A stretch of 64,000 bases of DNA from positions 82,641 to 146,640 of the forward strand of contig CAMYPM010000003.1 of assembly GCA_947290775.1 (NCBI GenBank). The letters run 5' to 3'. The stretch comes from an uncultured Bacteroidales bacterium. Its GTDB lineage: Bacteria > Bacteroidota > Bacteroidia > Bacteroidales > Porphyromonadaceae. The position numbers were made by a program, and so were the translations under genes. Every line of letters starts with the position of its first letter. Position 1 is the first letter of the stretch. This document shows positions 36,013 through 46,306 of this stretch, piece after piece. The notes below the pieces were generated by a model that saw only the letters and a program-made list of their open reading frames with translations, was not told the origin of the DNA and did no database searches.

Positions 36013-37416
36013 TTATTTATGTATTTCCTTTCTGCAAAACAATGAAGTAATCACACAAATAAGCATAAGAACAAGTGAGATCCTCATCACTGTATAGGTA
36101 CTATGGGTAGTGTCAACTGAGGAGGTCCCCGGTATTAGTGTAGCTACAAGCATAGCCATGCTGAGACCGGTAGATTGACCGATTTGTCTCATAGAGGCAA
36201 GCATGGCGGAGGCTGTACCGGCTTTATCCTTGGATACAGATCCCATAAGCATAGACACATTGGGAGATAAGAAAACACCAAACCCACAACCCATACATAG
36301 TTCTGCCACAACAATATACCATATCGGTGTATGCTCGTGGATCAGAGCGAGCAATATAAACCCACACATCATAATAAAGCTTCCGATGAGTACTACTTTG
36401 TGTTCGCCTATTTTGTCACTCCAAATACCTGCGAAGGGAGAAAGTAACATCATAGCAAGTGGTTGACTCATAAGGACAAGACCGGTTAGGTGAGAAGGGA
36501 GGCCGGCTGAGCGTTGTAGCCAAAAGCTAAGCATGTAATTTACCGTAAAGTCTGCTCCATACGCAGCCCATGCGGCAAGAGAAGCCAACAGAAAGCGTCT
36601 ATTGTGTGTCAATAGATCTGTAGCGAGTATGGCATTATCTCTATGCCTTTCGTAGACAAAAAACAGGATCAGTAAGATAATAGCTACTGGGAGCAACAGT
36701 CGGGGAAGGATATCCTGGACAGTCCCGGAGAATGGTTCCGTATATGCAGAAAGACGTGTCAAACCCAAGATAAGCAGTGCAATAGCCGGAATGTAAATAA
36801 ATGCCCCTATGTAATCATAGTGCTTTTGAGGTGTTTCTGCCCTATTAGTATTCCACAGTCCGACAGCTCCTAACAGAGTACCAAAGGCAATAAGTCCCAC
36901 AATAAAGAAGAGATACCTCCATCCTAAGTAATTGATGATAAAGCCACCAAGGAGAGGACCGGCAAGTAACGAGAAAGAGACAGCACTTAGATTGATACCT
37001 ATTACAAGCCCACGCTGACTATCGGGATAAGCTCGGGTCAGAATAGGAATGGCAGTAGCATAGATAAGCGCTCCTCCCACACCTTTGACAATGCGAAAAG
37101 TGAGTAAGAAGGGAAGAGAGTGTGCCATAAAACAGAATAGATTAGCAATAGAAAAGAGTAGCAATCCCACAACAAATAGAGTGCCATGACTACGCCTATC
37201 TGCCATCTTGCCAAAAGGAATCAATAAGACTGCGCTAACGACAATATAGCTCAGAGCTATCCATCCGGTCATATAGTTATCAAGTGATAGCTCGTGGGCT
37301 ATCGAAGGCAGTGCAACTTGTACGGACGTGGAAATAAATGGGTTAAGCATGGACGCAAGGGTAGTGAGGAGTAGAATCACCCTTGGCGAATAGTGTAACT
37401 TACATAGTATAGGCAT
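36013..37416 (-). CDS. MFS multidrug exporter (DHA2/EmrB-QacA type)
   Basis: 467 residues with about 14 predicted membrane segments. The loop 2-3 motif is GKMADRRSHG, motif C-like LLAGPLLGGFIINYLGW lies in helix 5, and the late loop is GIWSDKIGEHK. This suggests proton-driven export of drugs or metabolites. The substrate is unknown, and no EmrA-type adaptor is adjacent. Confidence 0.9.
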   Translation of the reverse strand: MPILCKLHYSPRVILLLTTLASMLNPFISTSVQVALPSIAHELSLDNYMTGWIALSYIVVSAVLLIPFGKMADRRSHGTLFVVGLLLFSIANLFCFMAHSLPFLLTFRIVKGVGGALIYATAIPILTRAYPDSQRGLVIGINLSAVSFSLLAGPLLGGFIINYLGWRYLFFIVGLIAFGTLLGAVGLWNTNRAETPQKHYDYIGAFIYIPAIALLILGLTRLSAYTEPFSGTVQDILPRLLLPVAIILLILFFVYERHRDNAILATDLLTHNRRFLLASLAAWAAYGADFTVNYMLSFWLQRSAGLPSHLTGLVLMSQPLAMMLLSPFAGIWSDKIGEHKVVLIGSFIMMCGFILLALIHEHTPIWYIVVAELCMGCGFGVFLSPNVSMLMGSVSKDKAGTASAMLASMRQIGQSTGLSMAMLVATLIPGTSSVDTTHSTYTVMRISLVLMLICVITSLFCRKEIHK

Positions 37417-37450
37417 AAGACCTGTAACTGTACATTTGTATTTGTTATAG

Positions 37451-37458
37451 CAAAGGTA
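37451..37458 (-). promoter_or_regulatory. Probable MFS gene -7 element
   Basis: TACCTTTG on the minus strand, 34 bases before the ATG. Confidence 0.45.
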
Positions 37459-37593
37459 GCTTTTTACAAGACTTTGAATAACTTCTTAGCCTATGAGCAT
37501 CATTCTCGGCAGCATACCTCTAAAGTAGGAAACAGGCTCCTTTATATTTCTTATCCCCTTTTTAGTTCTTCGTACCGTATTCGCCTAAAGCTA

Positions 37594-37626
37594 TTGTGTT
37601 TCTATGCCGTGAAATAGCTACTTTTG
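37594..37626 (+). promoter_or_regulatory. leuS promoter
   Basis: TTG at 37594-37596, a 22-base spacer and TACTTTTG at 37619-37626. The start codon is 27 bases after the box. Confidence 0.65.
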
Positions 37627-37653
37627 CACTCGGTTAGCATAGGAAAGTGCACA

Positions 37654-40434
37654 ATGGAGTATCGATTCAGTGAGATAGAAGCCACTATACAGGCAGCGTG
37701 GCACAAAGAAAATATATACAAAGTAGAAGAAGATGCTGCGAAGCCGGCGTACTACGTCTTGGATATGTTTCCATATCCCTCCGGTGCTGGTCTTCACATG
37801 GGGCATCCATTGGGATATACAGCCTCCGATATTTTCGCACGCTACAAACGCCTTAAAGGCTTTTCGGTGCTCCATCCGATGGGATTTGATGCCTTTGGGC
37901 TTCCTGCAGAACAGTACGCTATCCAGACGGGGCAGCATCCGGCTGAAACTACTCGTATCAATAGTGAACGTTACAGAAAGCAATTGGATCGAATAGGCTT
38001 TAGCTTTGATTGGTCAAGGCAGGTTGTAACTTCGGATCCATCCTACTACAAATGGACTCAGTGGGTTTTCTCTCAACTCTTTGAGTATTACTACGACACG
38101 AAAGAAGAAAAGGCAAAGCCCATCAAAGAACTAATAGCCCATCTTGAAAAGTATGGCACAAAAGGTTTGAATGCCTATTCAACCACAGCTCCGGAGATTG
38201 ATAACGTCACTTGGAATCAATACGATGAAGCAGCTAAAAGTAACTTTTTGATGCATTACCGATTAGCTTACTTAGGCGAATCAATGGTTAACTGGTGTCC
38301 GGAATTGGGCACTGTACTGGCAAATGATGAAGTAAGCGAAGGAATAAGCATACGCGGTGGATATCCTGTCATACAACGCAAGATGACTCAGTGGTGCCTG
38401 CGTATTTCTGCTTATGGAGAGCGTCTTTTGAAAGGATTGGAAGACTTAGAGTGGACCGATGCCCTAAAGGAAACACAGCGCAATTGGATTGGACGTTCTG
38501 AAGGTGCGGAATTACATTTCCAAGTACAGGGTACAGACAAAGACATTGCGGTATTCACTACCCGAATAGATACCATTTACGGAGTTTCTTTTCTCGTTTT
38601 GGCGCCCGAGCATGAATTAGTTGATACTATCACAACTGACTCTGCACGTGCTGAAGTGGACGCTTACATTGCAGATACCAAACGTAAGACAGAACGAGAG
38701 CGTATGGCAGATCGTCGCATCAGTGGAGCTTTTACAGGGGCTTATGCTTTACATCCACTAACAAGAGAAGCCTTGCCCATATGGATTGCTGACTATGTAT
38801 TAGCAGGATATGGAACAGGTGCAGTAATGGCTGTAGCTGCTCACGACACACGAGACTTTGCTTTTGCTCGTCACTTTAACTTACCCATTCGCCAAGTAAT
38901 TTGCGCTGATGGAGAAGAGCCTACGAGTACCTCGGGATGGGAGGATGCCCAAACTGCTAAAGAGGGGCATTTAGTAAATTCAGATCAATACAATGGTTTG
39001 TCGGTAAAGGAAGCCACACAGCAGCTTTTGGATCTTGTTGAAGAGAAGGGTATCGGTAAGCGTCGCATTACCTATCGGTTGCGTGATGCGATCTTTAGCC
39101 GGCAGCGTTATTGGGGAGAGCCATTTCCTATTTACTACAAGGATCATATTCCCCATTTACTTTCTAACGATAAATTACCACTTGAATTACCACCTATTGA
39201 TAGCTACAAACCTACTAAAGAGGGCATTCCCCCATTGGGAAGGGCTAAAAACTGGTGTACGGAAGAAGGCTATCCCTTTGAGTTGAGCACTATGCCGGGC
39301 TTTGCCGGCAGCAGTGCCTATTACTTACGCTATATGGATCCGCACAACGAGGCTGCTCTCGTTGGGGAAAAAGCAAATGAGTATTGGCGGCATGTGGATC
39401 TTTATATAGGAGGTACAGAGCACGCTACAGGACACCTACTATACAGTCGCTTCTGGTGCATGTTCTTGTATGACTTGGGCTTGGTTTGTGAAGCAGAGCC
39501 GTACAGGAGACTGGTAAATCAAGGAATGATACAAGGGAAGAGCTGTTTTGTATATCGCATAAAGGATACTAACCGCTTTGTTACATTGTCCCAAAAAGAT
39601 AAATATGAAACAACTGCTATTCATGCAGATATCAATTTAGTGAAAGATGGCTGCTTAGATATAGAAGCATTTAGAGCTTGGCGACCTGAATTTGAGAATG
39701 CTGAGTTTATTCTTGAAGCAGACAATACGTATCATTGCGGTACAGCTATTGAAAAGATGAGTAAGTCCATGTATAACGTGGTCAATCCTGATGATGTAAT
39801 TGATCAGTACGGAGCTGATACGCTGAGACTTTACTTAATGTTTTTAGGACCGCTTGAGCAGAGTAAGCCTTGGGATACGAAAGGTATAGAGGGAGTACAT
39901 CGCTTCTTAAAGCGTTTAATGGGTCTTTTTTGGAAAGATGAAGAATGGATAGTTACGAATGAGAAAGCCTCTTCTGAGTCACACAAGACCCTGCATAAGC
40001 TGATTAAAAAAGTAGGGGAGGATATAGAATCCATTTCTCTTAATACAGCCGTGTCTGCCTTTATGATAGCACTCAATGAGCTTAGTGAGCAGCAATGTCA
40101 TAGTACTGAGATATTGGAGCCTTTGCTTATCGTTCTCTCACCCTTTGCTCCTCACTTAACAGATTGGCTTTATCGAAAATTAGGGCACGACAGCTCTATA
40201 GTGGTAGCTGAATGGCCTAAATATGATGAAAGCTTTCTTATAGAGTCTGAGATAACCTATCCGATTAGCTTTAATGGCAAAGTAAGATTCAAGCTCGCTC
40301 TGCCCGCCGATAGTAGCAAAGAGCAAATCGAAACTGCTGCACTGTCCTCTCCGGAAGCTGCTAAATGGCTTGAGGGGAAGACACCACGAAAGGTAATAGT
40401 AGTGCCCGGCAGAATAGTAAATATAGTGATCTAG
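37654..40434 (+). CDS. leuS: Leucyl-tRNA synthetase
   Basis: 926 residues from [20 protein letters not shown] ten codons upstream lies inside the promoter and is rejected. Class I motifs are [18 protein letters not shown] (HMGH form of HIGH) and [15 protein letters not shown] (KMSKS). The editing domain ([27 protein letters not shown]) and the anticodon-binding C-terminus are intact. It precedes the YitT gene by 53 bases. Confidence 0.97.
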   Translation: MEYRFSEIEATIQAAWHKENIYKVEEDAAKPAYYVLDMFPYPSGAGLHMGHPLGYTASDIFARYKRLKGFSVLHPMGFDAFGLPAEQYAIQTGQHPAETTRINSERYRKQLDRIGFSFDWSRQVVTSDPSYYKWTQWVFSQLFEYYYDTKEEKAKPIKELIAHLEKYGTKGLNAYSTTAPEIDNVTWNQYDEAAKSNFLMHYRLAYLGESMVNWCPELGTVLANDEVSEGISIRGGYPVIQRKMTQWCLRISAYGERLLKGLEDLEWTDALKETQRNWIGRSEGAELHFQVQGTDKDIAVFTTRIDTIYGVSFLVLAPEHELVDTITTDSARAEVDAYIADTKRKTERERMADRRISGAFTGAYALHPLTREALPIWIADYVLAGYGTGAVMAVAAHDTRDFAFARHFNLPIRQVICADGEEPTSTSGWEDAQTAKEGHLVNSDQYNGLSVKEATQQLLDLVEEKGIGKRRITYRLRDAIFSRQRYWGEPFPIYYKDHIPHLLSNDKLPLELPPIDSYKPTKEGIPPLGRAKNWCTEEGYPFELSTMPGFAGSSAYYLRYMDPHNEAALVGEKANEYWRHVDLYIGGTEHATGHLLYSRFWCMFLYDLGLVCEAEPYRRLVNQGMIQGKSCFVYRIKDTNRFVTLSQKDKYETTAIHADINLVKDGCLDIEAFRAWRPEFENAEFILEADNTYHCGTAIEKMSKSMYNVVNPDDVIDQYGADTLRLYLMFLGPLEQSKPWDTKGIEGVHRFLKRLMGLFWKDEEWIVTNEKASSESHKTLHKLIKKVGEDIESISLNTAVSAFMIALNELSEQQCHSTEILEPLLIVLSPFAPHLTDWLYRKLGHDSSIVVAEWPKYDESFLIESEITYPISFNGKVRFKLALPADSSKEQIETAALSSPEAAKWLEGKTPRKVIVVPGRIVNIVI

Positions 40435-40487
40435 AGCAACCTTAACGACTAAATCGAAATAAAGGATAATACAATTTAATTCACAAT

Positions 40488-41483
40488 ATGGGAATAAGTA
40501 CTAAGTTACCGTCAGAAAGCGGTTCTGCTTGGCGTGTGATACGCGAGCTTATCATTATCTTCATTGGCGTGGTTAGTTACACCTTTGGGTGGACTGCGTT
40601 CATTCTTTCTCAGAATATTACATCAGGTGGATTGGCTGGTGTTACAACAATTATTCAGTTAGCAACTAATATACCTGCCACTATTCCATACTACATTATC
40701 AATGGAGGACTTCTTATATTGGCTCTTGTTTTCTTGGGATGGAAGTTCTCTGTACGTACCGTGATCGGTGTTGGTATGCTATTTCTCACCATTCCTATTG
40801 GACAGGCACTCTTTACCGACCCGGTGGAGCAAGCAGTTGTGTATGAGAATATTTGGCCTTTTTTAAGAGAATCTATACCTAATGTAGGTCCCTTACTTAC
40901 TGAAACAGAACCCTTCGCTGCGCTTATGATCGGTGCTGTAATGTGTGGTATCGGGCTAGGTTGCGTATTCTCTGTAAATGGTAGTACGGGAGGAACTGAT
41001 GTGATTGTAGCTATTATCAATAAGTACAAAAACATCTCTTTGGGGCGTGCCATGATCATCGTAGATGCCATCATCGTAATATGCGGGAGTGTGGTTAGCC
41101 ACTACTTTGGTCCTCAGTACGAGTGGTCTGAAGCACTTGGAAAGCTTGCTTTCTCAGTGGTAGAGATCGTAGTTACTGCCACTACTATGGACTTCTTCCT
41201 CAATAGTAACAAACAGAGTGTGCAGTGCTTTATCAGCAGCCTTAAATATGAAGAGATTAGCGATGCGATCATAAATCGTCTTCACCGAGGGTGCACCATA
41301 ATTGAAGCACAAGGCGGCTATAGCAAGCAATCTGCCAAAGTGCTCATGGTAGTTGTACGGAAGAATATGCTAGTGCATATAATGGATATCGTTCGTGAAA
41401 TAGATCCTAAAGCATTTGTTTCTCAAGCCGTAGTACACGGTGTTTATGGAGAAGGATTCGATCCGATCAAACGTGAGAAATAA
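40488..41483 (+). CDS. YitT family membrane protein (DUF161/DUF2179)
   Basis: 331 residues. About five or six membrane helices occupy residues 15-235 (ILSQNITSGGLAGVTTIIQL and SVNGSTGGTDVIVAIINKY are typical). A C-terminal cytoplasmic DUF2179 domain follows (about 240-325: GCTIIEAQGGYSKQSAKVL). Family function is unproved; transport has been proposed. It is followed 19 bases later by a DUF2752 gene, so the two form a probable unit downstream of leuS. Confidence 0.88.
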   Translation: MGISTKLPSESGSAWRVIRELIIIFIGVVSYTFGWTAFILSQNITSGGLAGVTTIIQLATNIPATIPYYIINGGLLILALVFLGWKFSVRTVIGVGMLFLTIPIGQALFTDPVEQAVVYENIWPFLRESIPNVGPLLTETEPFAALMIGAVMCGIGLGCVFSVNGSTGGTDVIVAIINKYKNISLGRAMIIVDAIIVICGSVVSHYFGPQYEWSEALGKLAFSVVEIVVTATTMDFFLNSNKQSVQCFISSLKYEEISDAIINRLHRGCTIIEAQGGYSKQSAKVLMVVVRKNMLVHIMDIVREIDPKAFVSQAVVHGVYGEGFDPIKREK

Positions 41484-41502
41484 GTGTAATCAACCCCAAC
41501 AA

Positions 41503-41880
41503 ATGAAGAAGATGCTCTTAGTAGCCACTATGGCTGCTTTGAGCATTTTTTTCATTTATATCTTATACAAGTATAATCCTTCTACTTCAGGATTCTATCC
41601 TCCTTGTCCTACTAAGTATTTACTAGGTGTAGAATGCCCGGGATGCGGTTCTCTTAGGGCTAGCCATGCACTGCTTCATGGGCGTATTGCTGAGGCGTGG
41701 CATCTAAATCCAATGCTGCTTCTTGCTATCCCTTTTATACTACTCCTGTTGTTTACAGGAATCTTTCGGAGTCATAATAGGGTAATGGACCTTGTCTACA
41801 ATAAGCTTAATAATCGTATTTCTCTAATTATAATTGCCTTCATCCTATTAGGGTGGGGCATTTTGCGAAACTTCCTGTAG
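41503..41880 (+). CDS. DUF2752 small membrane protein
   Basis: 125 residues from MKKMLLVATMAALS. An upstream in-frame extension would overlap the YitT gene and is not favoured. There are three hydrophobic helices. The family motif CPTKYLLGVECPGCGSLRA, with three Cys, is followed by HGRIAEAWHLNPML. The role of the family is unknown. The Cys set after the first helix may bind metal. It ends 32 bases before the convergent glycogen synthase gene. Confidence 0.85.
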   Translation: MKKMLLVATMAALSIFFIYILYKYNPSTSGFYPPCPTKYLLGVECPGCGSLRASHALLHGRIAEAWHLNPMLLLAIPFILLLLFTGIFRSHNRVMDLVYNKLNNRISLIIIAFILLGWGILRNFL

Positions 41881-41911
41881 CTTTTCCCCGATAGACTCCT
41901 CTTAAGTGCTT

Positions 41912-43630
41912 TTAATTCGATACTTCACCATGTCGGGTAAGTATATCGTCAATCAGTTGCTGATAATAATTGTAGAAATGAATCCAATCGGCTTGTGATG
42001 CCAACTTCTTTGCTTGCAATGCCATTTGGTGCTTTTGAGAGATAGTAGGAATCATCTGAAAGTATTGTACTATATCGGCAACGAACTCTACAGCCTCCAT
42101 ATAGTTTTCATCATTACGCTCCACGACGGCAATACCTTTTGTCACATCTCCATTCGGTCTTCCCAATAGATCTGCCATTGCTAATCCAAAGCCTGACAAA
42201 GTGCTACTCACTGTAGGAACTCCTAATGCGATACTCTCATGCGGTGTATATCCCCATGGTTCATAATAGGAGGGGAAAAGAGTCAGATCACAGGCAGAGA
42301 CAAAATCATAATAGGGGATATTGAAGATGCCGTCATTTCCATCTAAATAGCAGGGTATAAAAACCGGGTAAATAGGTGCCTTTTGACCATTGACTTTATA
42401 GAAGCGGATCAAAGCCTGAGTCAGCGTATCAGAGTCTGCATGATGGAGCCAATGGGTCAGGAAAGGGCATTGCATAGATTCTCCTATATCGTTTTGCACA
42501 TCCTGAAGCATAGCTCTTAAATCTCCACGAGGCATAGCGACCCAAGCTGGTATGGCAAAGATCATAACTAATGGCTTAGCGCACTTCTTAACGCTTAAGT
42601 TATAGAGCATATCAATGACTACATCAAAGCCCTTGTTGCGATATTCGTAACGTCCGGAAGTTAATGCCAGTAAGGAGTCTTTAGGTAAGTCCACCCCATA
42701 CAGAGTAGCTACCACCTTGAGGATCTGCTGCCTTATAGAGTGGTGCTCTCTTTCCAAACGGAGATAATCACTATCCGAAAAAAGAGGAAATCCATTGGGA
42801 AGCACTACAGGCTTACGGCCAAAGAATTGTTGACACTCTTGCGCCGTTGTATCACTTACTGTCGCAAATTGGGTAGCAGTAAGAGCTGCTGCACGCTCTA
42901 CGTAATGCTTTGCCTCTACATTAAGTTCTCGTGCCATTATATCGTTGTCATATTGCTCGAGGTAACGATAAAGCTCTTTCCCGTTACTTGCAATAGAGCG
43001 TCCTAATGTAGTGGCATGGGTTATAAAGATCGTGGGTAACGTAGGAGCTGAATGCTTCAGTCTAAGCAGAGCTCCACCAACAGTCCACTCATCGAAGATA
43101 GCCACCATGGGACGCCTCTTATAGTAGTAAGTATAAAGAGAGGCTATAACCTCTGCTACGCGTAAAGAGAAGGATAGTGCTTCGGGGTAGTCACCAAATC
43201 CTTTATCAGAGGGAATCCCATATTGCTCCCATAGTTTATAGTAGAAATGATGAAGTTCCTCTTGAGGTACTGAATAATCAACTAGTAAAACGGGCGGATT
43301 AGCCGAAGTACGCCATCTGCCTAATTTGAATTGAAAGGGTAGGACTGTTCGCTCTAACCACTCTTTAAGGAAGGGTATTTCGCAGGCTTCAAAGCTATTT
43401 GATAACGCTTCCTCACTTTGCAAAGGCCCCACAAACAATACCTGTCCATCGTGGCGCTGCATCATCTCGGCAGCTCTACCCGACAAGACTGTGTGTATAC
43501 CTCCAACTTTATTACAAACTTCCCATGAGGCTTCTATAATAAGAGTAGGGGTGGGGGTTACTGTCAATCTACTACTTCTGACAGCACGTTGCTCAGCCTC
43601 CTTAGTGTTTCCTTTTCGCTTATCGCCCAT
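41912..43630 (-). CDS. Glycogen synthase, GT3 (eukaryote-like) family
   Basis: 572 residues. The start MGDKRKGNTKEAEQR overlaps the end of the upstream gene by 67 bases; a later start before LIIEASWEVCNKVGGIHTVL cannot be excluded. That segment is the nucleotide-sugar glycine motif. FVSACDLTLFPSYYEPWGYTP carries the E-x7-E type C-terminal motif. Bacteroidota use this animal/fungal-like form instead of the GT5 GlgA. It extends alpha-1,4-glucan from UDP- or ADP-glucose. Confidence 0.88.
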   Translation of the reverse strand: MGDKRKGNTKEAEQRAVRSSRLTVTPTPTLIIEASWEVCNKVGGIHTVLSGRAAEMMQRHDGQVLFVGPLQSEEALSNSFEACEIPFLKEWLERTVLPFQFKLGRWRTSANPPVLLVDYSVPQEELHHFYYKLWEQYGIPSDKGFGDYPEALSFSLRVAEVIASLYTYYYKRRPMVAIFDEWTVGGALLRLKHSAPTLPTIFITHATTLGRSIASNGKELYRYLEQYDNDIMARELNVEAKHYVERAAALTATQFATVSDTTAQECQQFFGRKPVVLPNGFPLFSDSDYLRLEREHHSIRQQILKVVATLYGVDLPKDSLLALTSGRYEYRNKGFDVVIDMLYNLSVKKCAKPLVMIFAIPAWVAMPRGDLRAMLQDVQNDIGESMQCPFLTHWLHHADSDTLTQALIRFYKVNGQKAPIYPVFIPCYLDGNDGIFNIPYYDFVSACDLTLFPSYYEPWGYTPHESIALGVPTVSSTLSGFGLAMADLLGRPNGDVTKGIAVVERNDENYMEAVEFVADIVQYFQMIPTISQKHQMALQAKKLASQADWIHFYNYYQQLIDDILTRHGEVSN

Positions 43631-44211
43631 TGCTTCACATGCTCACTCATGAGCTCTTTTAGTTCTGTATATTCACGCAGCCGTACAAGAAAGTGCATGG
43701 AGGATTCATGTAATTCAGGATCATTCTCAATACGGATCAGTGCGCGCTCAAGTATAGATCTTTTGATTGGCATTTTGAGTAATGCTCTTCGTGCCAATGC
43801 ATTGTAAGCAGCTTCAGATGCAAAAGGAATATTGCTTCTTAGCAGTGTATCTATTAAAGAATCAAAGCTTTCAGACGGAGCAATTAAATGATAACTAAGT
43901 AGCTCTGCCTCTTCTCGTGAAGCAACTTTTGATAAAAGAGAAGTCAACTGCTGAACACCTAACTTATCCTGAGGGAAAAGCAGGATCCCTAACAGCCTCA
44001 GTTCACGCATTTTATGCTTCAGCAATTCGCTTGAAAGCTCTTCAGATGGTATGTACAGCTTTGCGAGGTCTCGAATCTGAGGTATAGAGAGCCCCATGAT
44101 GTAGTCACATTCTGAGGCTCCTCTATAGCGCATCAAGGCTGCCGTAGCGCCATCCATGCGCGCGCGTACTGCCTTCTTTATTTCGATTAGTGTTGCCTCC
44201 GTCGTTTGCAT
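43564..44211 (-). CDS. AlkD-like HEAT-repeat DNA alkylation repair protein
   Basis: 215 residues, all helical. Repeated helical pairs and the start MRYRGASECDYIMGLSIPQIRDLAK resemble AlkD-type DNA glycosylases of Bacteroidota. AlkD removes alkylated bases without flipping them. I cannot point to a confirmed catalytic Asp/Trp set, so activity is inferred. Its start abuts the punA stop, and its last 67 bases overlap the glycogen synthase start. Confidence 0.7.
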   Translation of the reverse strand: MQTTEATLIEIKKAVRARMDGATAALMRYRGASECDYIMGLSIPQIRDLAKLYIPSEELSSELLKHKMRELRLLGILLFPQDKLGVQQLTSLLSKVASREEAELLSYHLIAPSESFDSLIDTLLRSNIPFASEAAYNALARRALLKMPIKRSILERALIRIENDPELHESSMHFLVRLREYTELKELMSEHVKQWAISEKETLRRLSNVLSEVVD

Positions 44212-45039
44212 CTACTCAATATGAGCAATAAGACCAAGGAAGAGAGTGGCCATACGTTCTCCGGCTGCATTAGCTGCGTCTATTACCTCTTGAGCATCAT
44301 TTGTGTAATTGCCATCAAAGTGCCATCCCTCATTGGTAATAACAGATATACCGAAAACCCGTATTCCGGCATGACGAGCCACTATAACTTCAGGCACTGT
44401 ACTCATACCTATTGCATCACCCCCACCCAGTTGGTAGAAGCGATACTCTGCCGGAGTTTCATAGCTCGGACCGGTTAAACCCACATAAACACCCTTTTTA
44501 AGCTCTATACCTTCTTTTTGAGCGATTGCTTCTGCAGCGGCCATTAACTCACGATCATAAGCCTTGCTCATATCGGGAAAACGAACGCCGAAGTCGTCGT
44601 TATTCGGTCCAATTAGAGGATTAGGCATCTGGTTGATATGATCTCTGATCATCATCAAATCGCCCACATGAAAATTCGGATTAATTCCGCCTGCCGCATT
44701 CGAAACGAAAAGAATTTCCACACCTAACAACTTCATTACCCTTACAGGGAAAGTAACGATCTCCATTGGGTATCCCTCATAGAAGTGAAAACGACCTTGC
44801 ATAGCAATTACCCATTTCCCTCCTAATTTGCCGATAATAAAGTTTCCCTTGTGACCAATAGCTGTAGAGCTAGCGAAGTGAGGTATCTCTGTATAAGGGA
44901 TAATGGTACGTTCCTCTATTTTCTCTCCAAGCTCGCCCAACCCGCTGCCTAATATAATGGCAATCTTAGCAGTATGTGGCATTTTACTGCGTATATATTC
45001 AGCTGCCTCGGTATAATAATTTTGTGGTATCATATCCAT
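44212..45039 (-). CDS. punA: Purine nucleoside phosphorylase (PNP-I type)
   Basis: 275 residues. It splits inosine and guanosine with phosphate. Motifs are [10 protein letters not shown] (phosphate loop), [37 protein letters not shown] (Glu of the purine site) and [11 protein letters not shown], in which Asn binds the base. Length is that of trimeric PNP. It is first of three tightly packed genes with the AlkD-like and glycogen synthase genes. Confidence 0.95.
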   Translation of the reverse strand: MDMIPQNYYTEAAEYIRSKMPHTAKIAIILGSGLGELGEKIEERTIIPYTEIPHFASSTAIGHKGNFIIGKLGGKWVIAMQGRFHFYEGYPMEIVTFPVRVMKLLGVEILFVSNAAGGINPNFHVGDLMMIRDHINQMPNPLIGPNNDDFGVRFPDMSKAYDRELMAAAEAIAQKEGIELKKGVYVGLTGPSYETPAEYRFYQLGGGDAIGMSTVPEVIVARHAGIRVFGISVITNEGWHFDGNYTNDAQEVIDAANAAGERMATLFLGLIAHIE

Positions 45040-45076
45040 TAACCTATATCTATTACTTTCTTATTTTGTTACTACA

Positions 45077-45084
45077 CAAATATA
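45077..45084 (-). promoter_or_regulatory. Possible punA -7 element
   Basis: TATATTTG on the minus strand, 38 bases before the ATG. No -33 at the proper distance. Confidence 0.4.
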
Positions 45085-45156
45085 ATGTTTTGTACTCAAG
45101 TAAACGTTATGTAGTGTCTCTCTGTGAGGAAAAAACTTCTTTTGCGAGTTCTAAAA

Positions 45157-45244
45157 AACATCTGTATCTTTCTTTCCAAAGATCTGTACCTTTTCGCTAA
45201 AAGATCTGTAAGTTTGGTAGGAAAGTTATAGATCTTTTTCTCAT
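45157..45244 (+). repeat. 22-bp tandem repeat array, locus D (four units)
   Basis: Units start at 45157, 45179, 45201 and 45223: AACATCTGTATCTTT, AAGATCTGTACCTTTT, AAGATCTGTAAGTTT and AAGTTATAGATCTTTTT. A run of A precedes them. The array lies upstream of punA in its intergenic region. Confidence 0.8.
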
Positions 45245-45363
45245 TTTGGGTTACTATCATGCCATATGAACTCTTGATTAAATAAGAACACTTCACTTTT
45301 CCCACTATATAATAAGTCTCCGGAAACACCGATTTCGAAATTTTGAGTAAGCCATAATATAAT

Positions 45364-45400
45364 AAAAGGGGAGGGTAGCGCCTTGGCTATTCTCCCCTTA
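45364..45400 (-). terminator. Terminator of the acd-etf-crt-hbd operon
   Basis: On the minus strand AAGGGGAGAATAGC (45399-45386) pairs with GCTACCCTCCCCTT (45379-45366), with mismatches near the loop, followed by a T-rich tract. It lies about 33 bases past the hbd stop. Confidence 0.8.
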
Positions 45401-45432
45401 GTCTAATCTTATTTTTACGATTTAACGCTACA

Positions 45433-46281
45433 TTACTTGCGCGTATAGTCGTAAAAGCCCTGTCCTGTCTTACGTCCTAATTGACCGGCACGCACCATCT
45501 TACGGAGCAGGGGATGAGGACGATACTTACTATCGGAGAACTCAATATAAAGTACTTCCATAATAGCCAAACAAACATCCAATCCGATAAAGTCACCTAA
45601 CTCTAATGGGCCCATAGGATGATTGGCACCTAACTTCATAGCCGTATCGATCTCTTCAACTGAAGCTATTCCTTCAGCGTATACCCCTACAGCTTCGTTG
45701 ATCATAGGAATAAGGAGACGATTGACTACAAATCCGGGTGCTTCGTCTACAGTAACGGGAGTTTTACCCAACTCGTTGCAAAAAGCAATGGCCTTGTCCT
45801 GTACTTCCTGAGCTGTGCGACGACCGGATATAACTTCCACCAACTTCATCATAGGTACAGGGTTGAAGAAATGTAACCCAATGACCTTTTCGGGACGCTT
45901 TGTTTCGTTGGCAAGCTCTGTGATGCTCAATGAAGAGGTGTTTGTAGCCAAAATAGCATCTTCCTTAACGATGCCATCCAATTTGCGTAACTGATCTTTC
46001 TTGGTCTCCATATCTTCAGAGAGCGCCTCGATAATGAGATCCGCATCAGCTACATCAGCAAAGTCCAGAGACGCCTTTATGTTAGCCAGATAGCCGTCAG
46101 CTGCTGTACGATCCATTTTTCCCTTTGTGACAAGCTTGTCAAAAGAGCTATTGAGACGCATCATAGCCTTATCCAATGACTCTTTCCTACGTCCCTTCAT
46201 AACAACTTTGAAACCATGCTGTGCAATGCACTGTACGAGACCTTGTCCCATGGTTCCGTTTCCAATAACTGCTATTTTCAT
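45433..46281 (-). CDS. hbd: 3-hydroxybutyryl-CoA dehydrogenase
   Basis: 282 residues. It interconverts acetoacetyl-CoA and 3-hydroxybutyryl-CoA with NAD(P)H. The Rossmann motif is IGNGTMGQGLVQ. SSLSITELA and VIGLHFFNPVPMMKLVEVI carry the catalytic His, and VVNRLLIPMINEA follows. Length is usual. It is last in the butyrate cluster, 25 bases after the broken crotonase gene. Confidence 0.96.
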   Translation of the reverse strand: MKIAVIGNGTMGQGLVQCIAQHGFKVVMKGRRKESLDKAMMRLNSSFDKLVTKGKMDRTAADGYLANIKASLDFADVADADLIIEALSEDMETKKDQLRKLDGIVKEDAILATNTSSLSITELANETKRPEKVIGLHFFNPVPMMKLVEVISGRRTAQEVQDKAIAFCNELGKTPVTVDEAPGFVVNRLLIPMINEAVGVYAEGIASVEEIDTAMKLGANHPMGPLELGDFIGLDVCLAIMEVLYIEFSDSKYRPHPLLRKMVRAGQLGRKTGQGFYDYTRK

Positions 46282-46306
46282 AATGCTTTATTAGTTAGTA
46301 ATTAAA